A DNA stretch of 64,000 nucleotides from Isoperla grammatica (GCA_945910005.1 OX246745.1:11667951-11731950); one strand, 5' to 3'. Counted from the first letter of the stretch, positions 39,204 through 52,878 are shown. Notes: generated by a model from the letters alone, not told the origin. Numbers and translations are program-made.

Positions 39204-42200
39204 TACCACCACAACAACTGTAATGATTGTGTGTTTAGTGTGTTGTATCTTATTTGCTAACGTTCAAATTATTTATTTTTAATCGGTAACTGTACATAAT
39301 AAAGGGTAATTATACTTAATAAGCGGGGTATATTCAGTTTCTAAAAACATTGCTAGTACCTCAGTTCATCTTGAAATGAATTCATTGCAAATCTCAACCT
39401 TGATAATATTAATATTATTATCGACACCATCTTCAACACCAGAATCCATTTTCTTACGTTTATTTAATGTTTTCATAACTCTTCAGGGAGCACGTTTTTG
39501 TTCAGTTCACGTGGTAAGAAACATCTGGCATATTTCCCATCCGTGAACGAGTGGTATTGTTTGTGACACTGCATAAAATCATGACATAGCAGTTTCACGC
39601 AGGGTATCTGCAATATATCGATGATTTGCAAAGTACGAACAAGCTGCGGTCAGTTCTACTTTAGCTAGACAGTGGTTCAGACATGATGTTTGAAGCATGT
39701 TTAGAAAGAGAAGTAGCCATCCCCCATTCACATCTATCACTCTTGTCTCCCATGCATTAGGTAAACACACCTCTCTAGTGGTTCCAAAGTGGTTCCATCA
39801 ACAGTTACCAACTTTACGAGAACCAACAGTTCTGATGTTTTCATAATAACTTCAGAGTTTATAATGTTCCTCGTTGAACATAGAACTGAACTTCTATAGT
39901 ATCACAACCAGTAAAAGCTTGAAACTGTCTCAAATATACTTCCACCTCTCTTTTATAACTAACTTCATTTTTACCAATTACTCAAAGCCATTCCTTATGT
40001 AAAGGGTTTATCATAGCTCTGTCTGTTGTACTGGGCGATTAAAAAAGCTGATACTACGTAACTTACACTGTAAAGTGTGTCCTTCAACAACACTAATAAC
40101 AATCATCATCCAAATGCTGTATTTAGAAGAAAATAACTCGTTTTTTTACTTTCTGAGCATAATTTATCAAGAATATGAATAAATCAATGCCTATGGAATT
40201 AATAACGACGGTGTATCTAACAACATATTACTTTGAAAACATTCAGCTTCATTCTACTCGATCGCAGGTCGTGAACGAGCTTCTTTCCAAGGAAGGCCAT
40301 CTTTCAGTAGACCACTATTCTTCTTGTGTCTGAAGTAGACAAAACTGTTTTGCAATCTTGTCTTCGGCTCTTTCATCACAAACTTTTTGAAATTTACTCT
40401 TCGATGAAGTTTGGTTTAGTACATTGAGGTTTTAAGATATAACTTTCCGATGACTAAACTTAAAAACGAACTAACATACAAAAGATAGTATGTCCTTTTA
40501 GCAAAGCTTTCTAAGAGCATGCCAATTTCTACACTCAATTATAAAATTATAAAGTTCTCAAGCAAAATATAGTACTATATGTAGTTCGGATATTACATAC
40601 TGTCACGTAACCTGAACTACGAATGTTTAAGGTTTTTTATGCAAGCGGCTAGGGTTTGAAAATAAATTTGCAAACTCTGGACATTTTTGTGGTATATATA
40701 CAAAATATGATATCCTTCGCTCAATTACAGGTACATGTTATATGAATCGAGTTAATTTGATTGCATGTATTACGAGTACATAATTTAGTCCATGTTATTT
40801 GATCGTGAAGAATGTAATTTTACCGTACATCAGCTAAACGTGCACGTTGTTGACCCCCGTTCGACAACACACTACTTGGCATCGTTCCCACAGGTGAATT
40901 AATATTATAGATTGGGTCCATAAATTACACATGAGGCAACCGTAGTTTGCAGTGGGCCACAGTGAAGGTATTATAGCTACAACACTGTACTTATTCCGGG
41001 AAAATCAAGATCTAATTTTTCTTTAGGATTTCCAATACAAATGTTTTATTATAAAAAAGAGCAACTTTCAGCTCGTTGGCAACACGCTTGGCCAACTGGC
41101 CAACTGGCCAACAAGTAAACACCAATATAATTTTATTGTATTTACAAATTATCAAATTATAGTTATGCAATGATCTGAAAATGCGCAGGGAGAGTAAAAA
41201 TGGGGATTGTCGGTACGATCACATATATAATATAGCTGTCTGTGCTAAGCAATATAACTGGCCTAATTGGGACGGATAACATTTAAAACGCTCGTTAAGA
41301 TGAGCTTTTCTGAGCATAAATGAAGAATCTCTTTGACCGTTCCTTTAAAATTAAGCCTTAGGAAAAACAAAACAACCCCCCGTGTATTTTCCAGCTGCCT
41401 TACTTATCCAAGTCGTCAAATTAAGGATTATGTGCAGGACGGAAGCGCTGTTTAATTTGGTTTATCATAGAAACCAACGTACGTTCAAACAACGAAGAAT
41501 TTCGACTCGGAAATTAGAAAATACCACACCACATTATTATCAGTTAGAATTAGAATTTGCAATTTGTAAAAATACGAAAAGAATAGTCAAAACAAGTACG
41601 TTGACTTAATTGTTAACTTAATAACTTAGTTCTAGATTATATTTGCAGAAAATTTATACGTGACACTAAACCATTCACCCATTGCATGGCTGTGGACAAA
41701 ATTGCTTAAGAGTATAGAGCAGACTCCTTCAATTTTGTTCATTAGCTGAATCCCGTGTTTGCTAACCGTAAGGATAAACAACACATGTGTTTGCTATTGT
41801 AGTAGCTATGGTTCTCAATTGAAAACAGATATTACGTTAACTTCTCCCTAGGATAATATTCAATTGCTCAGGGTTGTAGTAAACAACGAATCGAATTATC
41901 TTAAAATAATATTAAATTGTATTTTTGTTTACGTTATAAGTTATTTCGTTAGTTTTGCTCTGTATAGGGTCCCCGTGGGAAAATTCAACTATAACATTGA
42001 ACACAAAATCTCACAAGTTTGTAAATACATAAAGAATAACAAAACATTAATTTAATCAGACCTTAAGCTCATCTTTAACACATATAGGAACCTAAATTAT
42101 TTACCGACAAGCTAAAATACTCAGTTTGATGTTAGGCTACTTATTAAACTAACTTGAGATATCATTTACCGAGTTCTAGTATTATAAACGACAGGACAAG

Positions 42201-44466
42201 TCAGTGGCCAAACCATTTCTTGGGATTCGTTTCGGAAATAATTATGTAAGCGTTTTAGACTAAGCAAGAAGTTTTGTGAAGATGTTCCCCAAAGTTTTGC
42301 TGCGTCAAAAGATAAAATCTGCCATTAAATCTTATTAGATTGACATATAACATTCCCTCCCGAGTCTCCTTACACCCTGCATCTAGATCGTCCCCTGGAA
42401 ACGTTTCCTATCAACCGTTATTAATAAATAATGAATTCCTCCTTCCTGTTTTAATTAATGTTTCTATCAATTTTTCCAACGCAATTCACTGTTGTGTTGA
42501 TAATTATATAAGGTTATTACTATCCCTGTGCAATGTTACAATGAGGGTGGTTTTTAAATTAAGACTTCTCCTTGACTTAGTTGCAAACTCCACAAGTGTA
42601 ATTCAGTACGGAATGCACATACCACGTACCCTACAAAAATGTTACTTTATGGTGAATAAGAAAGTCATTACATAGTTTAAATTCACAACATGGGTATTAC
42701 ATTCTTAATAATTCTCATTTGTTCAAGTGTGTTTCTAGATTAAAATGCTTCGCTAGTTCAAACATTGTATAGACTAGAGAATAATATAATAACGTTGTTT
42801 ATTATCTAGCTAAACAATAATGTAAGATTCTTAGTTTAATCTGATATTTTCTTTACAAAGACAAACGTTTAACTTTAATATATATTATGTATGGCAACTA
42901 TCGTAGTTTGATAACGCACGCATATTCAACTGTAATGTTTACTCAACGCATTTCTTATGTATGAGTTACAAATGATTTAATAAACAGAATCATACCAATT
43001 CTTCAAACAGATACGTCTGTTCCTTTTACGTTCAGTAGGTTTGCGTATACTTTTATACTTTCTTTATACTTTGTTTTTGCATTATTTGCCTATTTGGTAG
43101 AGGCAGAGTTTTTCCTCAGACATTCATTACATACATTTTTCTCTGTCAGATATTTGAAAGTAAATGAAACGTACAATAACCACGATATATTCTGTCGTCA
43201 TCTCTACTGATATGAAGATATACGATATAAGTCCGGCTTCTAACTAGTCTATAATGTAGACACAACAAATCTGATTTGAAACTATTAAAATTGAAGTTTT
43301 ACCCAAGGTGTTTCTTAACCGTGAGGGGAATGCTGCAATTGAGACCTATACATAAATATAAGGCTCCAGTTAAGATACTAATTAATACAATATGCATACC
43401 GAAATGTTTGCGTAACTGAGTGAATGAAAAAACGTCCCCACTTAATTAGAAAGGTATGTGGCGCAATTATTATTTGTATCTATATTAAACTCTCTTTTAA
43501 ATTGAACACACATAGTTCCTCTTTTAACACGCGCTGCATTCCGTATTTGTTAAACATTTCACAAAAGCAATATTCATTATTATCATGGTCTGTGTTTGTT
43601 TGACCTCAGTTAATTGAATTGTAATATACAATACTTGTGTTCAAAATAGTTTTTATCAGAATAATTTACTGTAGGAAACATGCTTGCATAAATCATACCT
43701 TGGCACGGAAAATTCATTGATATCAAACTAGGTCATATCGCTTCATATTATGTGTTTTTTTGTAAACATCAATCTATTCAATAAAATATTCAGTATCGTT
43801 CATATTTTCCACCATGGATTCACACACTATTCCTGGAGTTCGTCTGCAGTTTGCATACATTAATTGCTTCCCAGACATGTGTGTCTCTTCGTGTGGCATA
43901 CTGTGTCTGAAAGATGGAAATTAAACGACCATAAGGTCGTTGAGTCAGCACCTGCCTAGGTCTAATCATTCAAAGTTACAGTTCGGGATTATTCACGTTT
44001 CATAAGAATTGCACCAACCGTACTTCAGTTCCACTCTCAATAATGAAATCTGCTCGATAACTTTATAATAAGGTATGCAGACGATAATCAATATTAAAAA
44101 AGAATTTCGATAATCTTTATTAAAACTATTATTGAGTGGTATGTTTTTTTGGAAAAATTCGTACTTATAGGGCTTTGTAGTAATGAAAAACTCAAAGATA
44201 CCGCCAAAATACTGGGCCTCGGACCTCATATGTGATTACTCTCAACATTGTCTCATCAAATTTCCCAAGACATGTACCTATATCGATTTGTGCTCAGTTC
44301 GGCAACACAATAATATCATGGAATCTGTATAAAAGATTGCATCATAATTGTATCGTTCGATATAATCGATCGATAATGCAGTCATCTTTTCAATTATCGA
44401 TTATTTTTAGTTTAACGTTGTGCATCCCTATTCTTTAGACTAGTTTCTATTTTGAATGAGGCCTAC
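39204..44466 (-). other. Dscam intron between Ig1 exon and the 102-bp array
   Basis: This is the 5.3 kb remainder of the Ig1-Ig2 intron, starting at donor GTAGGC. It is AT-rich with no supported exon. It contains a small (CTGGCCAA)3-like tandem near 41090-41115. The junction with the array at 39203 reads, in gene orientation, GTGGTGGTATAACTGC, which appears to be the original intron sequence just upstream of the acceptor. Confidence 0.75.
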
Positions 44467-44787
44467 CTGCTCTGACGTTCACGTCCCTGCTGAGTACTCG
44501 GCCCACCGAGTTACTCGCTTCGCACCTGTAGACAGCCGAGTGGACGTCGTGCCTGTAGCTTTCGGCCCCGAAAGGCGGAAAGTACAGCGACCCGTTGGGC
44601 AGCACCTCCCTGATATGCGATATCGGGCTGACCGCAGAACCATCCGATATGACCCAGTCAAGTCGCGGCGCTGGACTCCCATTGGCTGAGCATTCCAACA
44701 GAGCACCAGTGTCGTTGGCGAACTCGACCACCGAACGAGGCTCAGCCAGAAAGAGAGGACCTTGGCTGTCGATAATTCCACATCTCA
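44467..44787 (-). CDS. Dscam: Dscam-family receptor, exon encoding Ig domain 1
   Basis: This internal exon encodes the first extracellular immunoglobulin domain of a Dscam-family homophilic adhesion and axon-guidance receptor. It is 321 bp (107 codons, phase 1 at both ends). The acceptor is a T-rich tract ending CTAG just right of 44787; the donor is G|GTAGGC at 44461-44466. The peptide begins RCGIIDSQGPLFLAEPRS. It carries the Ig cysteine in LLECSANG (about residue 33), the core tryptophan in LDWVISDG (about 45) and the second cysteine in AVYRCEASN (about 89). The PNGSLYFPPF stretch and the ending SRDVNVRA are typical of Dscam Ig1. N-glycosylation sequons lie near residues 25 and 65. Its final G completes a Val codon with the Ig2 exon at 35499. 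Family assignment is strong. Paralogue assignment (Dscam2-like rather than hypervariable Dscam1) is an inference from wording. Confidence 0.93.
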
Positions 44788-45002
44788 CTAGAAAAAAGAT
44801 TTTTAAAAAACATCAACACAAGAACGAAAATTATATTATAAACACTTTTCAATTTTCGTTTAAACTGTATTAAAATTGAAATAGACAATGTTGATCGAAA
44901 ATGAAAAATTCTCGGATCGTGAATGATCAGCTTTACTGAGCGTTGCGACACTCTCAAAAGAACCAATATAGCAGATACCATGATGTTATATTGTGCCCCT
45001 TC

Positions 45003-45034
45003 ACCCTATACAGATCAATCAATCAATCAATCAG
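45003..45034. repeat. (ATCA)n short tandem tract
   Basis: About five copies of ATCA/TCAA. Confidence 0.7.
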
Positions 45035-45215
45035 TCACAAATATGAGTTTCACTTTATGAACGAATCACGAAGCCAAAGCCTCGCTTCCATATTAAATAT
45101 TAGCATACACTCTGTGTATACTGTAGGGATCGGAATACTACGAGGCAAAATACCCTCAGAGACAGAGAAGAGGCATTTCTGTTACTTGGCGCACGTAAAT
45201 ATTATAACTACGTTC

Positions 45216-45234
45216 GGGGGGGGGGGGGGGGGGG
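45216..45234. repeat. Poly(G) run, 19 bases
   Basis: The longest perfect G run in the window, about 430 bp upstream of the Ig1 exon in gene orientation. Confidence 0.9.
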
Positions 45235-46065
45235 TAATTTCAATTGGAGGCATAACTATGTGTGATAAATTCTAGTTTCTTTGACAGGTTTAATATTTAC
45301 ACAATAACTCTTACGCGAATAGTAACCACAGTCCACACATGAAAAACACATACAAAGCGTGTTAAGTGTTAAAAGTGCTAAGCAAGTAGGCATTGGGACA
45401 TTGTAATATCGGGCTCTAGTTTTAAAACTGGTAGAACTAGATACAAAGTAATTTCAATTTAAAAATTGTAAAACTACTGTGCAAGAATCAGATCTTACAC
45501 AAAACGTTGCCCTGAAATTAATTTATTAGCATGGGGACACTTAAAAGTGTATTTTAGTATCATTGTTCTGGCAACACGCAAAGAAAACTGACAAAGCTTA
45601 AATATAATAGCTTCTTCCTTGTCCGTCCACAAATAAATCTGAGCCGCAGTTTTTAATCACAAACCGGTTTTAAAAACTTAAAATCTAATATATTAACTCT
45701 TTCAGCTTTCTTCTGAGGGGCAAAACTTTAATTTAAATTCCGGAAAACCAACTATCGTAAACGTAAATTAATTGGACAAATTTCTGGACAAATAAAGAGT
45801 GTGATTAAGTAGGTATAGCGACCAACGAGCAAGCGAAAAGGTTTTGTTGTTTTAAGGAAACGGCTTTTAGAAAAGTGCTCAAGAACACTTTGAGCTTGTT
45901 TCATCATGTTTGCTCATATAAGTAGTAGATTCTTTGAGTCCTGCTTTGAAGTGGTAAAAAGATGACTGCATCTAAGGGGCATTATAAACTGGGGCAAGTA
46001 CTCGAGATGTGTTGGAACTTAAAGTAAGAGCACACGGAGCACATATTGCGCATGTTCACTTAGGC

Positions 46066-46207
46066 CCGGTATTTCAATGTCCAGTTAAAGTGTCAAGTAA
46101 ATTTAACTGTCAGGTAAGCCCAGTTTGGTGTATTTTTATTGGCCGTTGCCATGGTGAAAAAAATTTAACTGAAAAGTAAATTTTAACTGGACATTGAAAT
46201 ACCGGCC
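46066..46207. mobile_element. Foldback MITE with TTA target duplication (PIF/Harbinger-like)
   Basis: The left end GGCCCGGTATTTCAATGTCC then AGTTAAA pairs with the right-end complement GGGCCGGTATTTCAATGTCC then AGTTAAAA. It is flanked on both sides by TTA. It is about 140 bp with a loop containing ATTGGCCGTTGCCATGG. TWA target duplications are typical of PIF/Harbinger elements; the assignment is inferred. Confidence 0.7.
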
Positions 46208-47326
46208 CTTAGCAAACCTGACTTCCAAAACCAGTCGAAACTACTTAGTTATTTGAATTGGTTAAAAAAATGTTTTCATTTGTGGAATTGATGAAAAACT
46301 AAAATAATAAAAAAAAAAAAAAAAATAGCATTAAATGTCGAAACCATTTGATGAAAATCGACTGCTGTATTCTTCGTCGGCCATCGTCAACAATAATTAT
46401 CAGTATTGTAGGTGTATTATTGTTACACGTACTGCAAACTGTCAATAATGACCATTCAGCTTGGTCAGCAATTGTCAGCTTAGTACAATTGTCTGTGTTT
46501 TGAATGAAGTTTATAGCGGTTGAATATTTGTAGAAAATGAATACAAGTTTCCACACGAAAAAACATAATCGTTGTTTTTAGTCAACGAAAGTACCAACTT
46601 CTTGTTATCGAGGGCTAAAGCTATGAACAGCGATGGTTCAACTGTGTTTTGCAGTTGTTGAGAGTGAATCTAACAATGGTGTTTTGTAGGAAATTACTTA
46701 GAAGTTTTACATTGTTGTATACAAAATTTTAATAAATACTACTTAGTAAATTTTATAAAGTACATAACTCCTTGGGGTGAATTTAATTAAATCAAGTTGA
46801 GGTTGAACTTACAAGAATTGAGTTTTCAAAATGAGAAAATTGAGATCGCTTCCCAAGTGCACTCAATGAATCACTGAGATTCTCCATTTAATTTATAAAA
46901 ACTGACGGATGTTTTATCTTTTATAACTGGCATAACTTGCGACTATTTTAATTTTCATCGATATGAAATTTATTTCGAAATCATTACAATCTAAAACATT
47001 ATAAATCGGCTATGAAAACATTAAAACCATATCATCACACGAACAGTGCTCTGTGCCCGGTTTGCTTACTTCAAAGGAGCGATATATTTGCGATATTTAG
47101 CCGTGGTGGGGAGAGATTTTGCTTGAAAAGGTTCTCGAAGACTCTGAAATATTCCTCAACCCTCCTTTTAAAGTAGCCCAGGCAGACTTCATAGGGCATG
47201 CGAACACTTATTACATTCCACACTAAGAAGGTGCTGTGCTATATCAACTAAATAGATGTATTTATTTGTTACAAGCGAGGCACCCAGTGATAATGAACAT
47301 CCGTTGAGTCTCCTATTAAACATATG

Positions 47327-47342
47327 CCCCCCCCCCCCCCCC
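47327..47342. repeat. Poly(C) run, 16 bases
   Basis: Perfect C run; one of a series of such tracts. Confidence 0.9.
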
Positions 47343-47935
47343 ACCACTTGAAGGCTATAGTAAATTAAATTAAATTTCACTGAAGGGTGTTTGAAATACG
47401 GTCAAGTGTCACTCTTCAGGTAAATTCAGTATGTTAGGTATTTGGATACGAAGGAAGCATGTTCGAGGATATCTATTGAAGTCCTTTTGACCGTTAGCCC
47501 CATAAGCAGCACACGGATAACCTGGACATAGATTTAATTACTATTGACAGTGGTGGTAATTGGAACTATACATATTAGTTCACGTGTTTGGTTAGTACTA
47601 AATCACGCGTGTAGGCAATACAAATATAAAATAAAAAAAATATATTTATAATAGGGATTCCCATATTGTTAAAATCAATTATATATATATTGTTGGAAAG
47701 TAGCCTAAATATGTTGATATTTTTCCGCCCATGTTTAATGAAAATTAAAGTTTACATGCTAGTTTCCCCCAACACTTGAGTCTTCCTACTGCTACGCGCG
47801 CTAATGACACGTGGTGTACAGCTGTTTTAGATGAATGAAGTCGGATTCTATTGTTCTTGTTGGACCGACCACACGATAAAGGCCGCTATCTATTGTCCGC
47901 TGTCCACCCGAGAGGGCATCTCGTTCTTTATCGGA

Positions 47936-47951
47936 CCCCCCCCCCCCCCCC
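47936..47951. repeat. Poly(C) run, 16 bases
   Basis: Perfect C run, about 600 bp from the previous one. Confidence 0.9.
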
Positions 47952-50900
47952 TTCATCCAAATCGTCAACGCTGCTGGTGTAACCCTGGGTTTCGTTTCAG
48001 AAAGCTATGCAAAATCGCAATTTAATTTGTTTTTTGTTTTTAACACTTTTCAAAATATATCACGATTAGTGTAAAAATATCGATATCGAAAACATTTTGT
48101 GTATTGATATCTATTGGCAAACTCAATTACATAATATATTGTTTTCCTGGACACTACTGACATAGCTGGTTTAAGTGATACTGTACAGTTGATAAATTGA
48201 AAGTCCTTATCAAAAAAGAGGTTCTAGGATTAAATCTTGGTGTTCTTATACGGAACTGAGTTTAAGAGAAAATAAAATCATCTGACCAGTAAGCCACAAC
48301 CCGCAAAGTGAATATTGTACTTGTTTTTCTAATAATGCCTGCTAATGCAATAAATATGTAGAATAGTCCACTGTATGAGGTAGGTGCACTCATATGGAGG
48401 CATGAAGGACAATCTAAGAAATAATATATTGTTTGACAAGTAAAAATATTTTATGCAAATATTTATTATTCATTTACGAAATGAAAAGTTGCAGTGGTGA
48501 AATACAAACCGAAATTCCATACAGAAGAGGAAATGGTATTTATCGGTTTGATAACAGTCGAATCGAGTCACAGTTAGCTTGCTAAAAGCTAGTATCAAGT
48601 TTCAAACAATTCAATAAATAATAGCACCAAGGTCTGGGAAGGTTGTTTGTCGTTTTGAGAGAGTAGGCCCTACGCGAAACCACTTATTTTTTCGGAACGT
48701 TCATAAAGAATTCGGCTAATATTTGCCAGTTTTCATTAAGTGGGAAGATTAAACTTTCTCTCTGAATTTGAAAAGAACCTCCACCATACTCTCTCGTTTC
48801 GCCTTTCTTTGCGTATGTCACACTCGATAAATGCGCTCTTTGTAATTCTACCTCCTTTCAAGAACAAAGAATATAATATGAAGATCTGATTGCGAGAGCT
48901 CAATTTCCCGTATTTCCTTCCACAAAGTCAAAACAAATTACTCATATTAGAAATATGTGCGTGGGTTGAATTGAATGACACTTGGTGGATGGAATTTCCC
49001 CTGGGCCCAAACAAAACGAGAAGGAAGGATAACAAACGGAGCATCGATCCTAAGACACTCACCACCAAATGGAAGCCAAGAGGGAAGGTACTACACTTTA
49101 AGCTGTCTTTAAAAAAGTTTCACATTTAAGACGAGAACAGCGGATGAACAAGGTGGGAGCTTCTCGCGCCGTAGAAAGTCTACAAGAAGATAAAGAAGTT
49201 GTAACAGAATCAAGAAAATGTTAGGATTAAGGCCAATACACCAACAGGAGGGAAAAGATTTCACACTACACTGCGCTGCCATCGCCTTGATTTGCTGCTA
49301 TTTGTCTTATAATATATTATATAGTTTATATAACGGTTGGCCGAGCTACCATAAACCCAAAGTGAGAGTTGAAACGGTGGCACAAAGAACCGCAAAGCGT
49401 TCTAGCAGTCATTCAAACGACTCGCGCGCGGAAACTGAACTGGTGCTTACTAGTTTGAATTAATCTCACAAACTTTCCATTCTGATCAAAATTGGAAAAC
49501 GTATTTATATACAAGAATGATGCACTATTTTAGTGATAATTATTTTAAAAACACATTTACTACTTTAGACCAACGATATATTACTTCAAACACACATGGA
49601 AATCTGTAATCCAACGTACCGGTGCATTACAAAAATTTTAAATGTTTTATGTCAGGTAAAATAACTATTGACAAATGTCTTCCTTTGGAGATTAAGAGCA
49701 GGGTTACGAATATTAAATGGCTGGCTTGGCCATTTTTTGTATGTATTTATAAAAATTACATTGGAAGCAAGTTCATACAACGATCAACAACAATTGAACC
49801 TAATTTACAACAATACATCTCAGGAATGTCTTTCTAGTCAACCGCTGTTTTCTTTCAGTCAGGTAACTGGCTTTGTGATCCGTAGTGTTAGAGATTCATC
49901 CCGTCTACGCGTCACATTGTAGAGTCGAACCACTGATACTATAGACCGCCTTCGCTTGATTATTTCATCTTCCCTTCACAGAATAAGAATCCATAACTTT
50001 CAAATGTGCTTTTTCAACATTCAGTGAGTCGACGGACGGGCGGATGAGACTTCGCTCATTTTTTATTCAAGAGCATCACTAAAAGCATTTTAAGTTCATT
50101 GACTTTCACCACCGTAGGCCGTACATTTCTTCTCGCTTCAACCCGAGAAAAATGAATGCACTTTATCCTTTGCTTCGTTCGTGCGATCAGATTTCCATGA
50201 TGAAACTGTGGATGATGAGACGGGCTAAACGTTGACGACGGACGCGCCAAGATCTACAGCTAACGACGCCAACGCTCGAGTGCAGGACAGTACATTGTCT
50301 GAAGAACTCCGGCAAGATATTCATTCCTTATAAATACCCAGAGAATATTCATGAAGACGCCGTTGGTTGGAAACGTGTTTATTTTTCTGGCTTTTATCAA
50401 ATTTTAAAAGTTTAAATAAATAACGAAAGAACGTTGTTTCTGGCATTTTGTTTCTAAGAAAACAGCCTCTTCGCGGAGATTTGTAGAGAATGAACGGTTG
50501 AACGGAACACAACTCTAGATTGGCCGCCATTAACATTTTACAAGATTTATCATGCGTCGTACAGTATTAATTAACTTTTTTAGTTCCACTGTCTATTTTC
50601 GAAAATGATTTAATAAAATCTAATTTGTTCTGGTTAGCACCGTAACTAGTCATGGGGCGCTCGCTTGCCTATTGTGTCATAAAAGTAAGCAGACAGACAA
50701 CACAAAATTTAACTCACCTAAGCGCTTTTAAACGTCTTTGAGGAGCTTTTTGCCAGACAGTTTTACTGATAATAGGAGATTGACAGGACGCTGGTGAAAA
50801 TAGTCACAGAAGGGTGTAAACATCCTATCAATAGTACATAGTACAGTAATCCCGCTTACGACACATGACTTCTTATCCCCCACACATTGTTGGCACGTCG

Positions 50901-51981
50901 AGCTGCAGCTAATATGAGGGTGACAATTAATACTTCTCCCTACCCGAGGGAGTGCATGTATTGGTTGGCTTCGCTCATTGTTCCAAGTATCTTGAATGAA
51001 GTAATCTCTTAGATCGTACGATGATCGCGATAGGATGGCAAGGAAATAACACTTGCCATTATAAACCTGTATAAATACGCATCGACAGAGGTGCTTTTTT
51101 ATACGTTGGATCATAACCGTGCGTAGTATAGAAGCAATTGGTATTATTATTAGTGATTCGGTCTGTTTTAATACACCGTAGAATGATTTTTTTAGTTTAC
51201 AAATAGTTCATTCTTTCAAACATAGAATTGAGGATATACTATTAACAAATTTACAACAATCAATTTGAAAGAAGCTCACTTAAGGTGAAAACTCCGTGTG
51301 TAGGCTATCTTGATTGAAACAATAAAAAATTCACAACTAAATAACAAAAGTGCTAATACAAATATAAAATAGATCAAAATACAAAATAAAAAAAAAAACA
51401 TGGTACATTATTCCATTCTACAATAACTATTTAACACAAAGACTAAATTAGTAATTGATTTCTAAATGATTGGTTTGGCTGTTGTCATTGTTCCGTGTAA
51501 ATACCGTGGTTGTCACTGTAGGTAACATAGTGCTTACATTATTGGATGTGTACAGTTAGTAATGATGCTAAGTAGTAGTGTAGTTCTGTCTAGTGAGTAT
51601 TCGTCCATAGTTTATGCTTGTATAGAATACGCATTCTTTACAAAATAGATACACAAATAGGTAACACAAAAAATATAAAATATAATAATTATTAAAAAAA
51701 ATCCATATTACTTATAATAAAGAGTGTGTATGTGCGTAATATTTACTATTTCCTCCGATATGCGGAAACCATAATCTACGTGCAATACCTAAAATTGAAT
51801 ACCGATATCTATAGAAAGAAGTATCTGAAATTTACAACAGTAAGTAGAAAGAACACACGCACACACATATTGTTTATGTAAATGTAAAATGGGGTTGCTA
51901 ATCATGTATAATTCGTGAAGGTATGTTCGTAACATCAATATTTTCTGGTAGGTTTCATTCTGTGACTTCTTCGTCTTAGCA

Positions 51982-52020
51982 CTGAAGATGGGTAGTGTAA
52001 CCTACCCGAAACGTCAGCTT
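51982..52020 (+). mobile_element. Penelope-like-element motif with hammerhead-type core
   Basis: CTGAAGA (51982-51988) is followed by a perfect 6-bp stem GGGTAG / CTACCC with loop TGTAAC. Next comes GAAA (52008-52011) and CGTC. CUGANGA-stem-GAAA is the conserved core of hammerhead ribozymes, which are known in Penelope-like retroelements. Surrounding sequence to about 52115 looks like a retroelement end. I could not complete helices I and III with a cleavage triplet, so activity is not claimed. No reverse transcriptase is present. Confidence 0.5.
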
Positions 52021-52841
52021 TTAAGCGATAATCGACGCGGCTATACCCGAAAGCCAAATTCAAGTTTATTGATTGACTGGGGCCGCGAAAGCCTACGTGA
52101 GTGATTTATTAATTAATTTACCGATAAATAGGTGAGTAGGTATATGTATAGCAGGTTAATAGATATATAGATGTGAATGGTAATGCAATCACGTACCACT
52201 GCTTGTTATAATGGTAGGAGTATGGTAATATGACATATACTACCAGAACGGCAGAAAAGAGTCTACGTGTCAATCCTATATAAGAATGTTCCGGTATTTG
52301 ATCATCGGAGGCGAATAAAATCCTTTCAATCCCTTCGTATTCCACTCGTTGAAAGGCTTCAGATATGTATTTATTATAAAAGCATGCAAATAGGATATGT
52401 CCGTAGAGAATAGACGACTCAGGAAAATAACGGTGTAGATCAGCCAGCCGTCTCCACTTCTGTCTACAGCACAAACTTTATACCATTGAATCTTACCGGA
52501 TGTACGCGAACAAATGCTTTAATTAATTACTCGTTCGTTCCAGAGTTTCAAGACGAAGATTTGTTTCTTCTAACTAAATTCATTTCTAACGGCATTTGAT
52601 GATGGTAGTATTTGGGTATAAAAGTATCATATTTTGGAGACGATTCTTGTCGATGAGATGAGGAGGTAATACGTAAAGATGAAACTCCCCAAATTACATC
52701 TCTACTCGTCAGAACCCGAACCAAGAACGCAGATAACACGGAACCATTCAAACACCTTATCGACTAGAGCTTCTACGTTTGGAACAATAGTGGGTTAATT
52801 TGTAACAGTTACGGTTTTGGGTTTTATGCTTTAGAGACTGT

Positions 52842-52878
52842 TTAAAATGTATAGACTGTTTAAAATGTAAAAATTAAC
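52842..52878. repeat. Two-copy 18-bp tandem duplication
   Basis: GACTGTTTAAAATGTA occurs twice in direct succession in AT-rich intronic sequence. Confidence 0.8.

Noticed and set aside
44456..44873. Plus-strand and second minus-strand frames over the Ig1 exon
   Set aside because: Shadows of the Dscam Ig1 exon, which alone carries the Ig cysteines, tryptophan and splice signals.
50728..51114. 128-codon Cys-containing minus-strand frame
   Set aside because: Cysteine spacing fits no domain I know, and no splice or promoter context supports it.
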